Counted from the first letter of the stretch, positions 9,726 through 24,147 are shown. The stretch: DNA of 64,000 nucleotides from Amblyomma americanum (GCF_052857255.1 NW_027526486.1:2170001-2234000), one strand, 5' to 3'. Translations and numbers: made by a program. The notes: generated from the sequence alone by a model not told the origin.

Positions 9726-12700
9726 TTTTCGCGCAGTTCTGAGAGAAAAAGTTTACACCTTTCTCTCGTCTACTTTTCGAGGACTTGTAAAATCGATTCT
9801 CGTGAATCATGCTAGTTTCGATCTAAAACGATGTATCCCGTTGTTTTGAGCCGGAATACAAGTTTTCGCGCCGTTCTGAGAGAAAACGTTTACACCTTTC
9901 TCTCGTCTACTCTTCGACGACTTGTAAAATTGATGCTCGTAAATCTTGCTAGTTTCGATCTAAAACGATGTATCCCGTTGTTTTGAGCCGGAATACAAGT
10001 TTTCGCGCAGTTCTGAGAGAAAAAGTTTACACCTTTCCCTCGTGTACTTATCGACTACTTGTAAAATTGATGCTCGTGAATCTTGCTGGTATCGATCTAA
10101 AACGATGTATCCCGTTGTTTTGAGCCGGAATACAAGTTTTCGCGCAGTTCTGAGAGAAAAAGTTTACACCTTTCTCTCGTGTACTCTTCGACGACTTGTA
10201 AAATCGATGGTCGTGAATCTTGCTATTTTCGATCTAAAACGATGTATCCCGTTGTTTTGAGCCGGAATACAAGTTTTCGTGCAGTTCTGAGAGAAAACGT
10301 TTACACCTTTCTCTCGTCTACTCTTCGACGACTTGTAAAATTGATGCTCGTAAATCTTGCTAGTTTCGATCTAAAACGATGTATCCCGTTGTTTTGAGCC
10401 GGAATACAAGTTTTCGCGCAGTTCTGAGAGAAAACGTTTACACCTTTCCCTCGTGTACTTATCGACTACTTGTAAAATTGATGCTCGTGAATATTGCTAG
10501 TTTCGATCTAAAACGATGTATCCCGTTGTTTTGAGCCAGAATACAAGTTTTCGCGCAGTTCTGAGAGAAAAAGTTTACACCTTTCTCTCGTCTACTCTTC
10601 GAAGACTTGTAAAATCGATGCCCGTGAATCTTGCTAGTTTCGATTTAAAACGATGTATCCCGTTGTTTTGAGCCGGAATACAAGTTTTCGCGCAGTTCTG
10701 AGAGAAAAAGTTTACACCTTTCTCTCGTGTACTCTTCGACGACTTGTAAAATCGATGGTCGTGAATCTTGCTATTTTCGATCTAAAACGATGTATCCCGT
10801 TGTTTTGAGCCGGAATACAAGTTTTCGCGCAGTTCTGAGAGAAAAAGTTTACACCTTTCTCTCGTCTACTCTTCGAAGACTTGTAAAATCGATGCCCGTG
10901 AATCTTGCTAGTTTCGATTTAAAACGATGTATCCCGTTGTTTTGAGCCGGAATACAAGTTTTCGCGCAGTTCTGAGAGAAAAAGTTTACACCTTTCTCTC
11001 GTGTACTCTTCGACGACTTGTAAAATCGATGCTCGTGAATCTTGCTAGTTTCGATCTAAAACGATGTATCCCGTTGTTTTGAGCCAGAATACAAGTTTTC
11101 GCGCAGTTCTGAGAGAAAAAGTTTACACCTTTCTCTCGTCTACTCTTCGAAGACTTGTAAAATCGATGCCCGTGAATTTTGCTTGTTTCGATTTAAAACG
11201 ATGTATCCCGTTGTTTTGAGCCGGAATACAAGTTTTCGCGCAGTTCTGAGAGAAAAAGTTTACACCTTTCTCTCGTGTACTCTTCGACGACTTGTAAAAT
11301 CGATACTCGTGAATCATGCTAGTTTCGATCTAAAACGATGTATCCCGTTGTTTTGAGCCGGAATACAAGTTTTCGCGCAGTTCTGAGAGAAAAAGTTTAC
11401 ACCTTTCTCTCGTGTACTCTTCGACGACTTGTAAAATCGATGGTCGTGAATCTTGCTATTTTCGATCTAAAACGATGTATCCCGTTGTTTTGAGCCGGAA
11501 TACAAGTTTTCGTGCAGTTCTGAGAGAAAACGTTTACACCTTTCTCTCGTCTACTCTTCGACGACTTGTAAAATCGATGCTCGTGAATATTGCTAGTTTC
11601 GATCTAAAACGATGTATCCCGTTGTTTTGAGCCAGAATACAAGTTTTCGCGCAGTTCTGAGAGAAAAAGTTTACACCTTTCTCTCGTCTACTCTTCGAAG
11701 ACTTGTAAAATCGATGCCCGTGAATCTTGCTAGTTTCGATTTAAAACGATGTATCCCGTTGTTTTGAGCCGGAATACAAGTTTTCGCGCAGTTCTGAGAG
11801 AAAAAGTTTACACCTTTCTCTCGTGTACTCTTCGACGACTTGTAAAATCGATACTCGTGAATCATGCTAGTTTCGATCTAAAACGATGTATCCCGTTGTT
11901 TTGAGCCGGAATACAAGTTTTCGCGCAGTTCTGAGAGAAAAAGTTTACACCTTTCTCTCGTCTACTCTTCGAAGACTTGTAAAATCGATGCTCGTGAATC
12001 TTGCTAGTTTCAATTTAAAACGATGTATCCCGTTGTTTTGAGCCGGAATACAAGTTTTCGCGCAGTTCTGAGAGAAAAAGTTTGCACCTTTCTCTCGTCT
12101 ACTCTTCGACGACTTGTAAAATCGATGCTCGTGAATCTTGCTAGTTTCGATCTAAGACGATGTATCCCTTTGTTTTGAGCCAGAATACAAGTTTTCGTGC
12201 AGTTCTGAGAGGAAAAGTTTACACCTTTCTCTCGTCTACTCTTCGACGACTTGTAAAATCGATGCTCGTGAATCTTGCTAGTTTCGATCTAAAACGATCT
12301 ATCCCGTTGTTTTGAGCCGGAATACAAGTTTTCGCGCCATTCTGAGAGAAAACGTTTACACCTTTCTCTCGTCTACTCTTCGACGACTTGTAAAATTGAT
12401 GCTCGTAAATCTTGCTAGTCTCGATCTAAAACGATGTATCCCGTTGTTTTGAGCCGGAATACAAGTTTTCGCGCAGTTCTGAGAGAAAAAGTTTACACCT
12501 TTCTCTCGTGTACTCTTCGACGACTTGTAAAATCGATGCTCGTGAATCATGCTAGTTTCGATCTAAAACGATGTATCCCGTTGTTTTGAGCCGGAATGCA
12601 AGTTTTCGCGCAGTTCTGGGAGAAAAAGTTTACACCTTTCTCTCGTCTACTCTTCGACGACTTGTAAAATCGATGCTCGTGAATCTTGCTAGTTTCGATC

Positions 12701-14519
12701 TAAAACGATGTATCCCGTTGTTTTGAGCCGGAATACAAGTTTTCGTGCAGTCCTGAGAGAAAACGTTTACACGTTTCTCTCGTCTACTCTTCGACGACTT
12801 GTAAAATCGATGCTCGTGAATCTTGCTAGTTTCGATCTAAAACGATGTATCCCGTTGTTTTGAGCCAGAATACAAGTTTTCGCGCAGTTCTGAGAGAAAA
12901 AGTTTACACCTTTCTCTCGTCTACTCTTCGAAGACTTGTAAAATCGATGCCCGTGAATCTTGCTAGTTTCGATTTAAAACGATGTATCCCGTTGTTTTGA
13001 GCCGGAATACAAGTTTTCGCGCAGTTCTGAGAGAAAAAGTTTACACCTTTCTCTCGTGTACTCTTCGACGACTTGTAAAATCGATACTCGTGAATCATGC
13101 TAGTTTCAATCTAAAACGATGTATCCCGTTGTTTTGAGCCGGAATACAAGTTTTCGCGCAGTTCTGAGAGAAAAAGTTTACACCTTTCTCTCGTGTACTC
13201 TTCGACGACTTGTAAAATCGATGCTCGTGAATCATGCTAGTTTCGATCTAAAACGATGTATCCCGTTGTTTTGAGCCGGAATACAAGTTTTCGCGCAGTT
13301 CTGAGAGAAACATTTACACCTTTCTCTCGTCTACTCTTCGACGACTTGTAAAATCGATGCTCGTGAATCTTGCTAGTTTCAATTTAAAACGATGTACCCC
13401 GTTGTTTTGAGCCGGAATACAAGTTTTCGCAGAGTTCTGAGAGAAAACGTTTACACCTTTCTCTCGTCTACTCTTCGAAGACTTGTAAAATCGATGCTCG
13501 TGAATCTTGCTAGTTTCAATTTAAAACGATGTATCCCGTTGTTTTGAGCCGGAATACAAGTTTTCGCACAGTTCTGAGAGAAAAAGTTTGCACCTTTCTC
13601 TCGTCTACTCTTCGACGACTTGTAAAATCAATGCTCGTGAATCTTGCTAGTTTCGATCTACAACGATGTATCCCGTTGTTTTGAGCTGGAATAGAAGTTT
13701 TCGCGCAGTTCTGAGAGAAAAAGTTTACATCTTTCTCTCGTCTACTTTTCGAGGACTTGTGAAATCGATTCTCGTGAATCATGCTAGTTTCGATCTAAAA
13801 CGATGTATCCCGTTGTTTTGAGCCGGAATACAAGTTTTCGCGCCGTTCTGAGAGAAAACGTTTACACCTTTCTCTCGTCTACTCTTCGACGACTTGTAAA
13901 ATTGATGCTCGTAAATCTTGCTAGTTTCGATCTAAAACGATGTATCCCGTTGTTTTGAGCCGGAATACAAGTTTTCGCGCAGTTCTGAGAGAAAAAGTTT
14001 ACACCTTTCCCTCGTGTACTTATCGACTACTTGTAAAATTGATGCTCGTGAATCTTGCTGGTATCGATCTAAAACGATGTATCCCGTTGTTTTGAGCCGG
14101 AATACAAGTTTTCGCGCAGTTCTGAGAGAAAAAGTTTACACCTTTCTCTCGTGTACTCTTCGACGACTTGTAAAATCGATGGTCGTGAATCTTGCTATTT
14201 TCGATCTAAAACGATGTATCCCGTTGTTTTGAGCTGGAATACAAGTTTTCGTGCAGTTCTGAGAGAAAACGTTTACACTTTTCTCTCGTCTACTCTTCGA
14301 AGACTTGTAAAATCGATGCCCGTGAATCTTGCTAGTTTCGATTTAAAACGATGTATCCCGTTGTTTTGAGCCGGAATACAAGTTTTCGCGCAGTTCTGAG
14401 AGAAAAAGTTTACACCTTTCTCTCGTGTACTCTTCGACGACTTGTAAAATCGATACTCGTGAATCATGCTAGTTTCGATCTAAAACGATGTATCCCGTTG
14501 TTTTGAGCCGGAATACAAG
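9726..14519 (+). repeat. 35-monomer higher-order unit, copy 1 (4,794 bp, zone 2)
   Basis: The segment is repeated immediately downstream at an offset of 4,794 bp, which is 35 x 137 minus one. The missing base is in GAGAAACATTTAC near 13,308. The left edge is placed where 9,726 onward and 14,520 onward begin to agree; just upstream, one has TGGAATAGAAG and the other CCGGAATACAAG. CCCTCG...TTATCGACTAC monomers replace the zone 1 CATCGACTAC type. The TACTTTTCGAGG tag at 9,771, 13,743 and 14,565 shows that the unit is built as 29 plus 6 monomers. Confidence 0.88.
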
Positions 14520-17500
14520 TTTTCGCGCAGTTCTGAGAGAAAAAGTTTACACCTTTCTCTCGTCTACTTTTCGAGGACTTGTAAAATCGATTCTCGTGAA
14601 TCATGCTAGTTTCGATCTAAAACGATGTATCCCGTTGTTTTGAGCCGGAATACAAGTTTTCGCGCCGTTCTGAGAGAAAACGTTTACACCTTTCTCTCGT
14701 CTACTCTTCGACGACTTGTAAAATTGATGCTCGTAAATCTTGCTAGTTTCGATCTAAAACGATGTATCCCGTTGTTTTGAGCCGGAATACAAGTTTTCGC
14801 GCAGTTCTGAGAGAAAAAGTTTACACCTTTCCCTCGTGTACTTATCGACTACTTGTAAAATTGATGCTCGTGAATCTTGCTGGTATCGATCTAAAACGAT
14901 GTATCCCGTTGTTTTGAGCCGGAATACAAGTTTTCGCGCAGTTCTGAGAGAAAAAGTTTACACCTTTCTCTCGTGTACTCTTCGACGACTTGTAAAATCG
15001 ATGGTCGTGAATCTTGCTATTTTCGATCTAAAACGATGTATCCCGTTGTTTTGAGCCGGAATACAAGTTTTCGTGCAGTTCTGAGAGAAAACGTTTACAC
15101 CTTTCTCTCGTCTACTCTTCGACGACTTGTAAAATTGATGCTCGTAAATCTTGCTAGTTTCGATCTAAAACGATGTATCCCGTTGTTTTGAGCCGGAATA
15201 CAAGTTTTCGCGCAGTTCTGAGAGAAAACGTTTACACCTTTCCCTCGTGTACTTATCGACTACTTGTAAAATTGATGCTCGTGAATATTGCTAGTTTCGA
15301 TCTAAAACGATGTATCCCGTTGTTTTGAGCCAGAATACAAGTTTTCGCGCAGTTCTGAGAGAAAAAGTTTACACCTTTCTCTCGTCTACTCTTCGAAGAC
15401 TTGTAAAATCGATGCCCGTGAATCTTGCTAGTTTCGATTTAAAACGATGTATCCCGTTGTTTTGAGCCGGAATACAAGTTTTCGCGCAGTTCTGAGAGAA
15501 AAAGTTTACACCTTTCTCTCGTGTACTCTTCGACGACTTGTAAAATCGATGGTCGTGAATCTTGCTATTTTCGATCTAAAACGATGTATCCCGTTGTTTT
15601 GAGCCGGAATACAAGTTTTCGCGCAGTTCTGAGAGAAAAAGTTTACACCTTTCTCTCGTCTACTCTTCGAAGACTTGTAAAATCGATGCCCGTGAATCTT
15701 GCTAGTTTCGATTTAAAACGATGTATCCCGTTGTTTTGAGCCGGAATACAAGTTTTCGCGCAGTTCTGAGAGAAAAAGTTTACACCTTTCTCTCGTGTAC
15801 TCTTCGACGACTTGTAAAATCGATGCTCGTGAATCTTGCTAGTTTCGATCTAAAACGATGTATCCCGTTGTTTTGAGCCAGAATACAAGTTTTCGCGCAG
15901 TTCTGAGAGAAAAAGTTTACACCTTTCTCTCGTCTACTCTTCGAAGACTTGTAAAATCGATGCCCGTGAATTTTGCTTGTTTCGATTTAAAACGATGTAT
16001 CCCGTTGTTTTGAGCCGGAATACAAGTTTTCGCGCAGTTCTGAGAGAAAAAGTTTACACCTTTCTCTCGTGTACTCTTCGACGACTTGTAAAATCGATAC
16101 TCGTGAATCATGCTAGTTTCGATCTAAAACGATGTATCCCGTTGTTTTGAGCCGGAATACAAGTTTTCGCGCAGTTCTGAGAGAAAAAGTTTACACCTTT
16201 CTCTCGTGTACTCTTCGACGACTTGTAAAATCGATGGTCGTGAATCTTGCTATTTTCGATCTAAAACGATGTATCCCGTTGTTTTGAGCCGGAATACAAG
16301 TTTTCGTGCAGTTCTGAGAGAAAACGTTTACACCTTTCTCTCGTCTACTCTTCGACGACTTGTAAAATCGATGCTCGTGAATATTGCTAGTTTCGATCTA
16401 AAACGATGTATCCCGTTGTTTTGAGCCAGAATACAAGTTTTCGCGCAGTTCTGAGAGAAAAAGTTTACACCTTTCTCTCGTCTACTCTTCGAAGACTTGT
16501 AAAATCGATGCCCGTGAATCTTGCTAGTTTCGATTTAAAACGATGTATCCCGTTGTTTTGAGCCGGAATACAAGTTTTCGCGCAGTTCTGAGAGAAAAAG
16601 TTTACACCTTTCTCTCGTGTACTCTTCGACGACTTGTAAAATCGATACTCGTGAATCATGCTAGTTTCGATCTAAAACGATGTATCCCGTTGTTTTGAGC
16701 CGGAATACAAGTTTTCGCGCAGTTCTGAGAGAAAAAGTTTACACCTTTCTCTCGTCTACTCTTCGAAGACTTGTAAAATCGATGCTCGTGAATCTTGCTA
16801 GTTTCAATTTAAAACGATGTATCCCGTTGTTTTGAGCCGGAATACAAGTTTTCGCGCAGTTCTGAGAGAAAAAGTTTGCACCTTTCTCTCGTCTACTCTT
16901 CGACGACTTGTAAAATCGATGCTCGTGAATCTTGCTAGTTTCGATCTAAGACGATGTATCCCTTTGTTTTGAGCCAGAATACAAGTTTTCGTGCAGTTCT
17001 GAGAGGAAAAGTTTACACCTTTCTCTCGTCTACTCTTCGACGACTTGTAAAATCGATGCTCGTGAATCTTGCTAGTTTCGATCTAAAACGATCTATCCCG
17101 TTGTTTTGAGCCGGAATACAAGTTTTCGCGCCATTCTGAGAGAAAACGTTTACACCTTTCTCTCGTCTACTCTTCGACGACTTGTAAAATTGATGCTCGT
17201 AAATCTTGCTAGTCTCGATCTAAAACGATGTATCCCGTTGTTTTGAGCCGGAATACAAGTTTTCGCGCAGTTCTGAGAGAAAAAGTTTACACCTTTCTCT
17301 CGTGTACTCTTCGACGACTTGTAAAATCGATGCTCGTGAATCATGCTAGTTTCGATCTAAAACGATGTATCCCGTTGTTTTGAGCCGGAATGCAAGTTTT
17401 CGCGCAGTTCTGGGAGAAAAAGTTTACACCTTTCTCTCGTCTACTCTTCGACGACTTGTAAAATCGATGCTCGTGAATCTTGCTAGTTTCGATCTAAAAC

Positions 17501-19313
17501 GATGTATCCCGTTGTTTTGAGCCGGAATACAAGTTTTCGTGCAGTCCTGAGAGAAAACGTTTACACGTTTCTCTCGTCTACTCTTCGACGACTTGTAAAA
17601 TCGATGCTCGTGAATCTTGCTAGTTTCGATCTAAAACGATGTATCCCGTTGTTTTGAGCCAGAATACAAGTTTTCGCGCAGTTCTGAGAGAAAAAGTTTA
17701 CACCTTTCTCTCGTCTACTCTTCGAAGACTTGTAAAATCGATGCCCGTGAATCTTGCTAGTTTCGATTTAAAACGATGTATCCCGTTGTTTTGAGCCGGA
17801 ATACAAGTTTTCGCGCAGTTCTGAGAGAAAAAGTTTACACCTTTCTCTCGTGTACTCTTCGACGACTTGTAAAATCGATACTCGTGAATCATGCTAGTTT
17901 CAATCTAAAACGATGTATCCCGTTGTTTTGAGCCGGAATACAAGTTTTCGCGCAGTTCTGAGAGAAAAAGTTTACACCTTTCTCTCGTGTACTCTTCGAC
18001 GACTTGTAAAATCGATGCTCGTGAATCATGCTAGTTTCGATCTAAAACGATGTATCCCGTTGTTTTGAGCCGGAATACAAGTTTTCGCGCAGTTCTGAGA
18101 GAAACATTTACACCTTTCTCTCGTCTACTCTTCGACGACTTGTAAAATCGATGCTCGTGAATCTTGCTAGTTTCAATTTAAAACGATGTACCCCGTTGTT
18201 TTGAGCCGGAATACAAGTTTTCGCAGAGTTCTGAGAGAAAACGTTTACACCTTTCTCTCGTCTACTCTTCGAAGACTTGTAAAATCGATGCTCGTGAATC
18301 TTGCTAGTTTCAATTTAAAACGATGTATCCCGTTGTTTTGAGCCGGAATACAAGTTTTCGCACAGTTCTGAGAGAAAAAGTTTGCACCTTTCTCTCGTCT
18401 ACTCTTCGACGACTTGTAAAATCAATGCTCGTGAATCTTGCTAGTTTCGATCTACAACGATGTATCCCGTTGTTTTGAGCTGGAATAGAAGTTTTCGCGC
18501 AGTTCTGAGAGAAAAAGTTTACATCTTTCTCTCGTCTACTTTTCGAGGACTTGTGAAATCGATTCTCGTGAATCATGCTAGTTTCGATCTAAAACGATGT
18601 ATCCCGTTGTTTTGAGCCGGAATACAAGTTTTCGCGCCGTTCTGAGAGAAAACGTTTACACCTTTCTCTCGTCTACTCTTCGACGACTTGTAAAATTGAT
18701 GCTCGTAAATCTTGCTAGTTTCGATCTAAAACGATGTATCCCGTTGTTTTGAGCCGGAATACAAGTTTTCGCGCAGTTCTGAGAGAAAAAGTTTACACCT
18801 TTCCCTCGTGTACTTATCGACTACTTGTAAAATTGATGCTCGTGAATCTTGCTGGTATCGATCTAAAACGATGTATCCCGTTGTTTTGAGCCGGAATACA
18901 AGTTTTCGCGCAGTTCTGAGAGAAAAAGTTTACACCTTTCTCTCGTGTACTCTTCGACGACTTGTAAAATCGATGGTCGTGAATCTTGCTATTTTCGATC
19001 TAAAACGATGTATCCCGTTGTTTTGAGCTGGAATACAAGTTTTCGTGCAGTTCTGAGAGAAAACGTTTACACTTTTCTCTCGTCTACTCTTCGAAGACTT
19101 GTAAAATCGATGCCCGTGAATCTTGCTAGTTTCGATTTAAAACGATGTATCCCGTTGTTTTGAGCCGGAATACAAGTTTTCGCGCAGTTCTGAGAGAAAA
19201 AGTTTACACCTTTCTCTCGTGTACTCTTCGACGACTTGTAAAATCGATACTCGTGAATCATGCTAGTTTCGATCTAAAACGATGTATCCCGTTGTTTTGA
19301 GCCGGAATACAAG
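14520..19313 (+). repeat. 35-monomer higher-order unit, copy 2 (4,794 bp, zone 2)
   Basis: Adjacent copy of 9,726-14,519. Every private variant I compared is shared: AATTGATGC, GATGGTCGTG, GCTTGTTTCG, CTAAGACG, GGAATGCAAG with CTGGGAG, ACACGTTTC, GAAACATTTAC, GTACCCCG and TTACATC. I noticed no mismatch by eye, though I did not check every base. Such identity points to a very recent duplication or, less likely, an assembly error. Homology ends near 19,313-19,350, where CTCTCGTGTACTC replaces CTCTCGTCTACTTTT. Confidence 0.87.
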
Positions 19314-20175
19314 TTTTCGCGCAGTTCTGAGAGAAAAAGTTTACACCTTTCTCTCGTGTACTCTTCGACGACTTGTAAAATCGATGGTCGTGAATCTTGC
19401 TATTTTCGATCTAAAACGATGTATCCCGTTGTTTTGAGCCGGAATACAAGTTTTCGTGCAGTTCTGAGAGAAAACGTTTACACCTTTCTCTCGTCTACTC
19501 TTCGACGACTTGTAAAGTCGATGCTCGTGAATATTGCTAGTTTCGATCTAAAACGATGTATCCCGTTGTTTTGAGCCAGAATACAAGTTTTCGCGCAGTT
19601 CTGAGAGAAAAAGTTTACACCTTTCTCTCGTCTACTCTTCGAAGACTTGTAAAATCGATGCCCGTGAACCTTGCTAGTTTCGATTTAAAACGATGTATCC
19701 CGTTGTTTTGAGCCGGAATACAAGTTTTCGCGCAGTTCTGAGAGAAAAAGTTTACACCTTTCTCTCGTGTACTCTTCGACGACTTGTAAAATCGATACTC
19801 TTGAATCATGCTAGTTTCGATCTAAAACGATGTATCCCGTTGTTTTGAGGCGGAATACAAGTTTTCGCGCAGTTCTGAGAGAAAAAGTTTACACCTTTCT
19901 CTCGTCTACTCTTCGAAGACTTGTAAAATCGATGCTCGTGAATCTTGCTAGTTTCAATTTAAAACGATGTATCCCGTTGTTTTGAGCCGGAATACAAGTT
20001 TTCGCGCAGTTCTGAGAGAAAAAGTTTGCACCTTTCTCTCGTCTACTCTTCGACGACTTGTAAAATCGATGCTCGTGAATCTTGCTAGTTTCGATCTAAA
20101 ACGATCTATCCCGTTGTTTTGAGCCGGAATAAAAGTTTTCGCGCCATTCTGAGAGAAAACGTTTACACCTTTCTC
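19314..20175 (+). repeat. Partial third copy of the 35-monomer unit (zone 2)
   Basis: No gene. Monomers here follow the order of 16,164-17,000 at an offset of about 3,150 bp (23 monomers less one base). They carry private changes such as TGTAAAGTCG near 19,516, GTGAACCTTG near 19,666 and ACTCTTGAATC near 19,799. After about 20,437 the offset to the same unit becomes 3,287 bp, so one extra monomer entered around here; it carries GGAATAAAAG. Confidence 0.7.
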
Positions 20176-22918
20176 TCGTCTACTCTTCGACGACTTGTAA
20201 AATCGATGCTCGTGAATCTTGCTAGTTTCGATCTAAGACGATGTATCCCTTTGTTTTGAGCCAGAATACAAGTTTTCGTGCAGTTCTGAGAGGAAAAGTT
20301 TACACCTTTCTCTCGTCTACTCTTCGACGACTTGTAAAATCGATGCTCGTGAATCTTGCTAGTTTCGATCTAAAACGATCTATCCCGTTGTTTTGAGCCA
20401 GAATACAAGTTTTCGCGCCATTCTGAGAGAAAACGTTTACACCTTTCTCTCGTCTACTCTTCGACGACTTGTAAAATTGATGCTCGTAAATCTTGCTAGT
20501 TTCGATCTAAAACGATGTATCCCGTTGTTTTGAGCCGGAATACAAGTTTTCGCGCAGTTCTGAGAGAAAAAGTTTACACCTTTCTCTCGTGTACTCTTCG
20601 ACGACTTGTAAAATCGATGCTCGTGAATCATGCTAGTTTCGATCTAAAACGATGTATCCCGTTGTTTTGAGCCGGAATGCAAGTTTTCGCGCAGTTCTGG
20701 GAGAAAAAGTTTACACCTTTCTCTCGTCTACTCTTCGACGACTTGTAAAATCGATGCTCGTGAATCTTGCTAGTTTCGATCTAAAACGATGTATCCCGTT
20801 GTTTTGAGCCGGAATACAAGTTTTCGTGCAGTGCTGAGAGAAAACGTTTACACGTTTCTCTCGTCTACTCTTCGACGACTTGTAAAATCGATGCTCGTGA
20901 ATCTTGCTAGTTTCGATCTAAAACGATGTATCCCGTTGTTTTGAGCCAGAATACAAGTTTTCGCGCAGTTCTGAGAGAAAAAGTTTACACCTTTCTCTCG
21001 TCTACTCTTCGAAGACTTGTAAAATCGATGCCCGTGAATCTTGCTAGTTTCGATTTAAAACGATGTATCCCGTTGTTTTGAGCCGGAATACAAGTTTTCG
21101 CGCAGTTCTGAGAGAAAAAGTTTACACCTTTCTCTCGTGTACTCTTCGACGACTTGTAAAATCGATACTCGTGAATCATGCTAGTTTCAATCTAAAACGA
21201 TGTATCCCGTTGTTTTGAGCCGGAATACAAGTTTTCGCGCAGTTCTGAGAGAAAAAGTTTACACCTTTCTCTCGTGTACTCTTCGACGACTTCTAAAATC
21301 GATGCTCGTGAATCATGCTAGTTTCGATCTAAAACGATGTATCCCGTTGTTTTGAGCCGGAATACAAGTTTTCGCGCAGTTCTGAGAGAAACATTTACAC
21401 CTTTCTCTCGTCTACTCTTCGACGACTTGTAAAATCGATGCTCGTGAATCTTGCTAGTTTCAATTTAAAACGATGTATCCCGTTGTTTTGAGGCAGAATA
21501 CAAGTTTTCGCGCAGTTCTGAGAGAAAAAGTTTACACCTTTCTCTCGTGTACTCTTCGACGACTTGTAAAATCGATATTCGTGAATCATGCTAGTTTCGA
21601 TCTAAAACGATGTATCCCGTTGTTTTGAGACGGAATACAAGTTTTCGCGCAGTTCTGAGAGAAAACGTTGACACCTTTCTCTCGTCTACTCTTCGACGAC
21701 TTGTAAAATCGATGCTCGTAAATCTTGCTAGTTTCGATCTAAAACGATGTATCCCGTTGTTTTGGGCCGGAATACAAGTTTTCGCGCAGTTCTGATAGAA
21801 AAAGTTTATACCTTTCTCTCGTGTACTCTTCGACGACTTGTAAAATCGATGCTCGTGAATCTTGCTAGTTTCGATCTAAAACGATGTATCCCTTTGTTTT
21901 GAGCCAGAATACAAGTTTTCGTGCAGTTCTGAGAGAAAAAGTTTTCACCTTTCTCTCGTCTACTCTTCGACGACTTGTAAAATCGATGCTCGTGAATCTT
22001 GCTAGTTTCGATTTAAAACGATCTATCCCGTTGTTTTGAGCCGGAATACAAGTTTTCGCGCAGTTCTGAGAGAAAAAGTTTACACCTTTCTCTCGTCTAC
22101 TCTTCGAAGACTTGTAAGATCGATGCTCGTGAATCTTGCTAGTTTCAATTTAAAACGATGTATCCCGTTGTTTTGAGCCGGAATACAAGTTTTCGCGCAG
22201 TTCTGAGAGAAAAAGTTTACATCTTTCTCTCGTCTACTTTTCGAGGACTTGTGAAATCGATTCTCGTGAATCATGCTAGTTTCGATCTAAAACGATGTAT
22301 CCCGTTGTTTTGAGCCGGAATACAAGTTTTCGCGCCGTTCTGAGAGAAAACGTTTACACCTTTCTCTCGTCTACTCTTCGACGACTTGTAAAATTGATGC
22401 TCGTAAATCTTGCTAGTTTCGATCTAAAACGATGTATCCCGTTGTTTTGAGCCGGAATACAAGTTTTCGCGCAGTTCTGAGAGAAAAAGTTTACACCTTT
22501 CCCTCGTGTACTTATCGACTACTTGTAAAATTGATGCTCGTGAATCTTGCTGGTATCGATCTAAAACGATGTATCCCGTTGTTTTGAGCCGGAATACAAG
22601 TTTTCGCGCAGTTCTGAGAGAAAAAGTTTACACCTTTCTCTCGTGTACTCTTCGACGACTTGTAAAATCGATGGTCGTGAATCTTGCTATTTTCGATCTA
22701 AAACGATGTATCCCGTTGTTTTGAGCTGGAATACAAGTTTTCGTGCAGTTCTGAGAGAAAACGTTTACACTTTTCTCTCGTCTACTCTTCGAAGACTTGT
22801 AAAATCGATGCCCGTGAATCTTGCTAGTTTCGATTTAAAACGATGTATCCCGTTGTTTTGAGCCGGAATACAAGTTTTCGCGCAGTTCTGAGAGAAAAAG
22901 TTTACACCTTTCTCTCGT
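20176..22918 (+). repeat. Block X, copy 1 (20 monomers, zone 2)
   Basis: Recurs at 24,148-27,027. Tags include CTAAGACGATG (20,234), GGAATGCAAG (near 20,678), GAAACATTTAC (near 21,387), GACACC-type GTTGACACC (near 21,668), GTTTTCACC (near 21,940) and TACTTTTCGAGG (22,235). Its left half matches 35-monomer unit copy 2 at 3,287 bp and its right half matches at 3,698 bp. The block is therefore a rearranged descendant of that unit with three extra monomers. Confidence 0.75.
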
Positions 22919-24147
22919 GTACTCTTCGACGACTTGTAAAATCGATACTCGTGAATCATGCTAGTTTCGATCTAAAACGATGTATCCCGTTGTTTTGAGC
23001 CGGAATACAAGTTTTCGCTCAGTTCTGAGAGAAAAAGTTTACACCTTTCTCTCGTGTACTCTTCGACGACTTGTAAAATCGATGGTCGTGAATCTTGCTA
23101 TTTTCGATCTAAAACGATGTATCCCGTTGTTTTGAGCCGGAATACAAGTTTTCGTGCAGTTCTGAGAGAAAACGTTTACACCTTTCTCTCGTGTACTCTT
23201 CGACGACTTGTAAAATCGATACTCTTGAATCATGCTAGTTTCGATCTAAAACGATGTATCCCGTTGTTTTGAGGCGGAATACAAGTTTTCGCGCAGTTCT
23301 GAGAGAAAAAGTTTGCACCTTTCTCTCGTCTACTCTTCGACGACTTGTAAAATCGATGCTCGTGAATCTTGCTAGTTTCGATCTAAAACGATCTATCCCG
23401 TTGTTTTGAGCCGGAATAAAAGTTTTCGCGCCATTCTGAGAGAAAACGTTTACACCTTTCTCTCGTCTACTCTTCGACGACTTGTAAAATTGATGCTCGT
23501 AAATCTTGCTAGTTTCGATCTAAAACGATGTATCCCGTTGTTTTGAGCCGGAATACAAGTTTTCGTGCAGTTCTGAGAGAAAACGTTTACACCTTTCTCT
23601 CGTCTACTCTTCGACGACTTGTAAAGTCGATGCTCGTGAATATTGCTAGTTTCGATCTAAAACGATGTATCCCGTTGTTTTGAGCCAGAATACAAGTTTT
23701 CGCGCAGTTCTGAGAGAAAAAGTTTACACCTTTCTCTCGTGTACTCTTCGACGACTTGTAAAATCGATACTCTTGAATCATGCTAGTTTCGATCTAAAAC
23801 GATGTATCCCGTTGTTTTGAGGCGGAATACAAGTTTTCGCGCAGTTCTGAGAGAAAAAGTTTGCACCTTTCTCTCGTCTACTCTTCGACGACTTGTAAAA
23901 TCGATGCTCGTGAATCTTGCTAGTTTCGATCTAAAACGATCTATCCCGTTGTTTTGAGCCGGAATAAAAGTTTTCGCGCCATTCTGAGAGAAAACGTTTA
24001 CACCTTTCTCTCGTCTACTCTTCGACGACTTGTAAAATTGATGCTCGTAAATCTTGCTAGTTTCGATCTAAAACGATGTATCCCGTTGTTTTGAGCCGGA
24101 ATACAAGTTTTCGCGCAGTTCTGAGAGAAAAAGTTTGCACCTTTCTC
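22919..24147 (+). repeat. Spacer monomers with a nested 4-monomer tandem duplication (zone 2)
   Basis: No gene. A run containing ACTCTTGAATCATGC, GAGGCGGAATAC, GTTTGCACC, CGATCTATCCCG and GGAATAAAAG with GCCATTCTG appears from about 23,221 and again from about 23,769. The shift is 548 bp, exactly four monomers. This is a local tandem duplication inside a longer higher-order arrangement. Confidence 0.72.
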
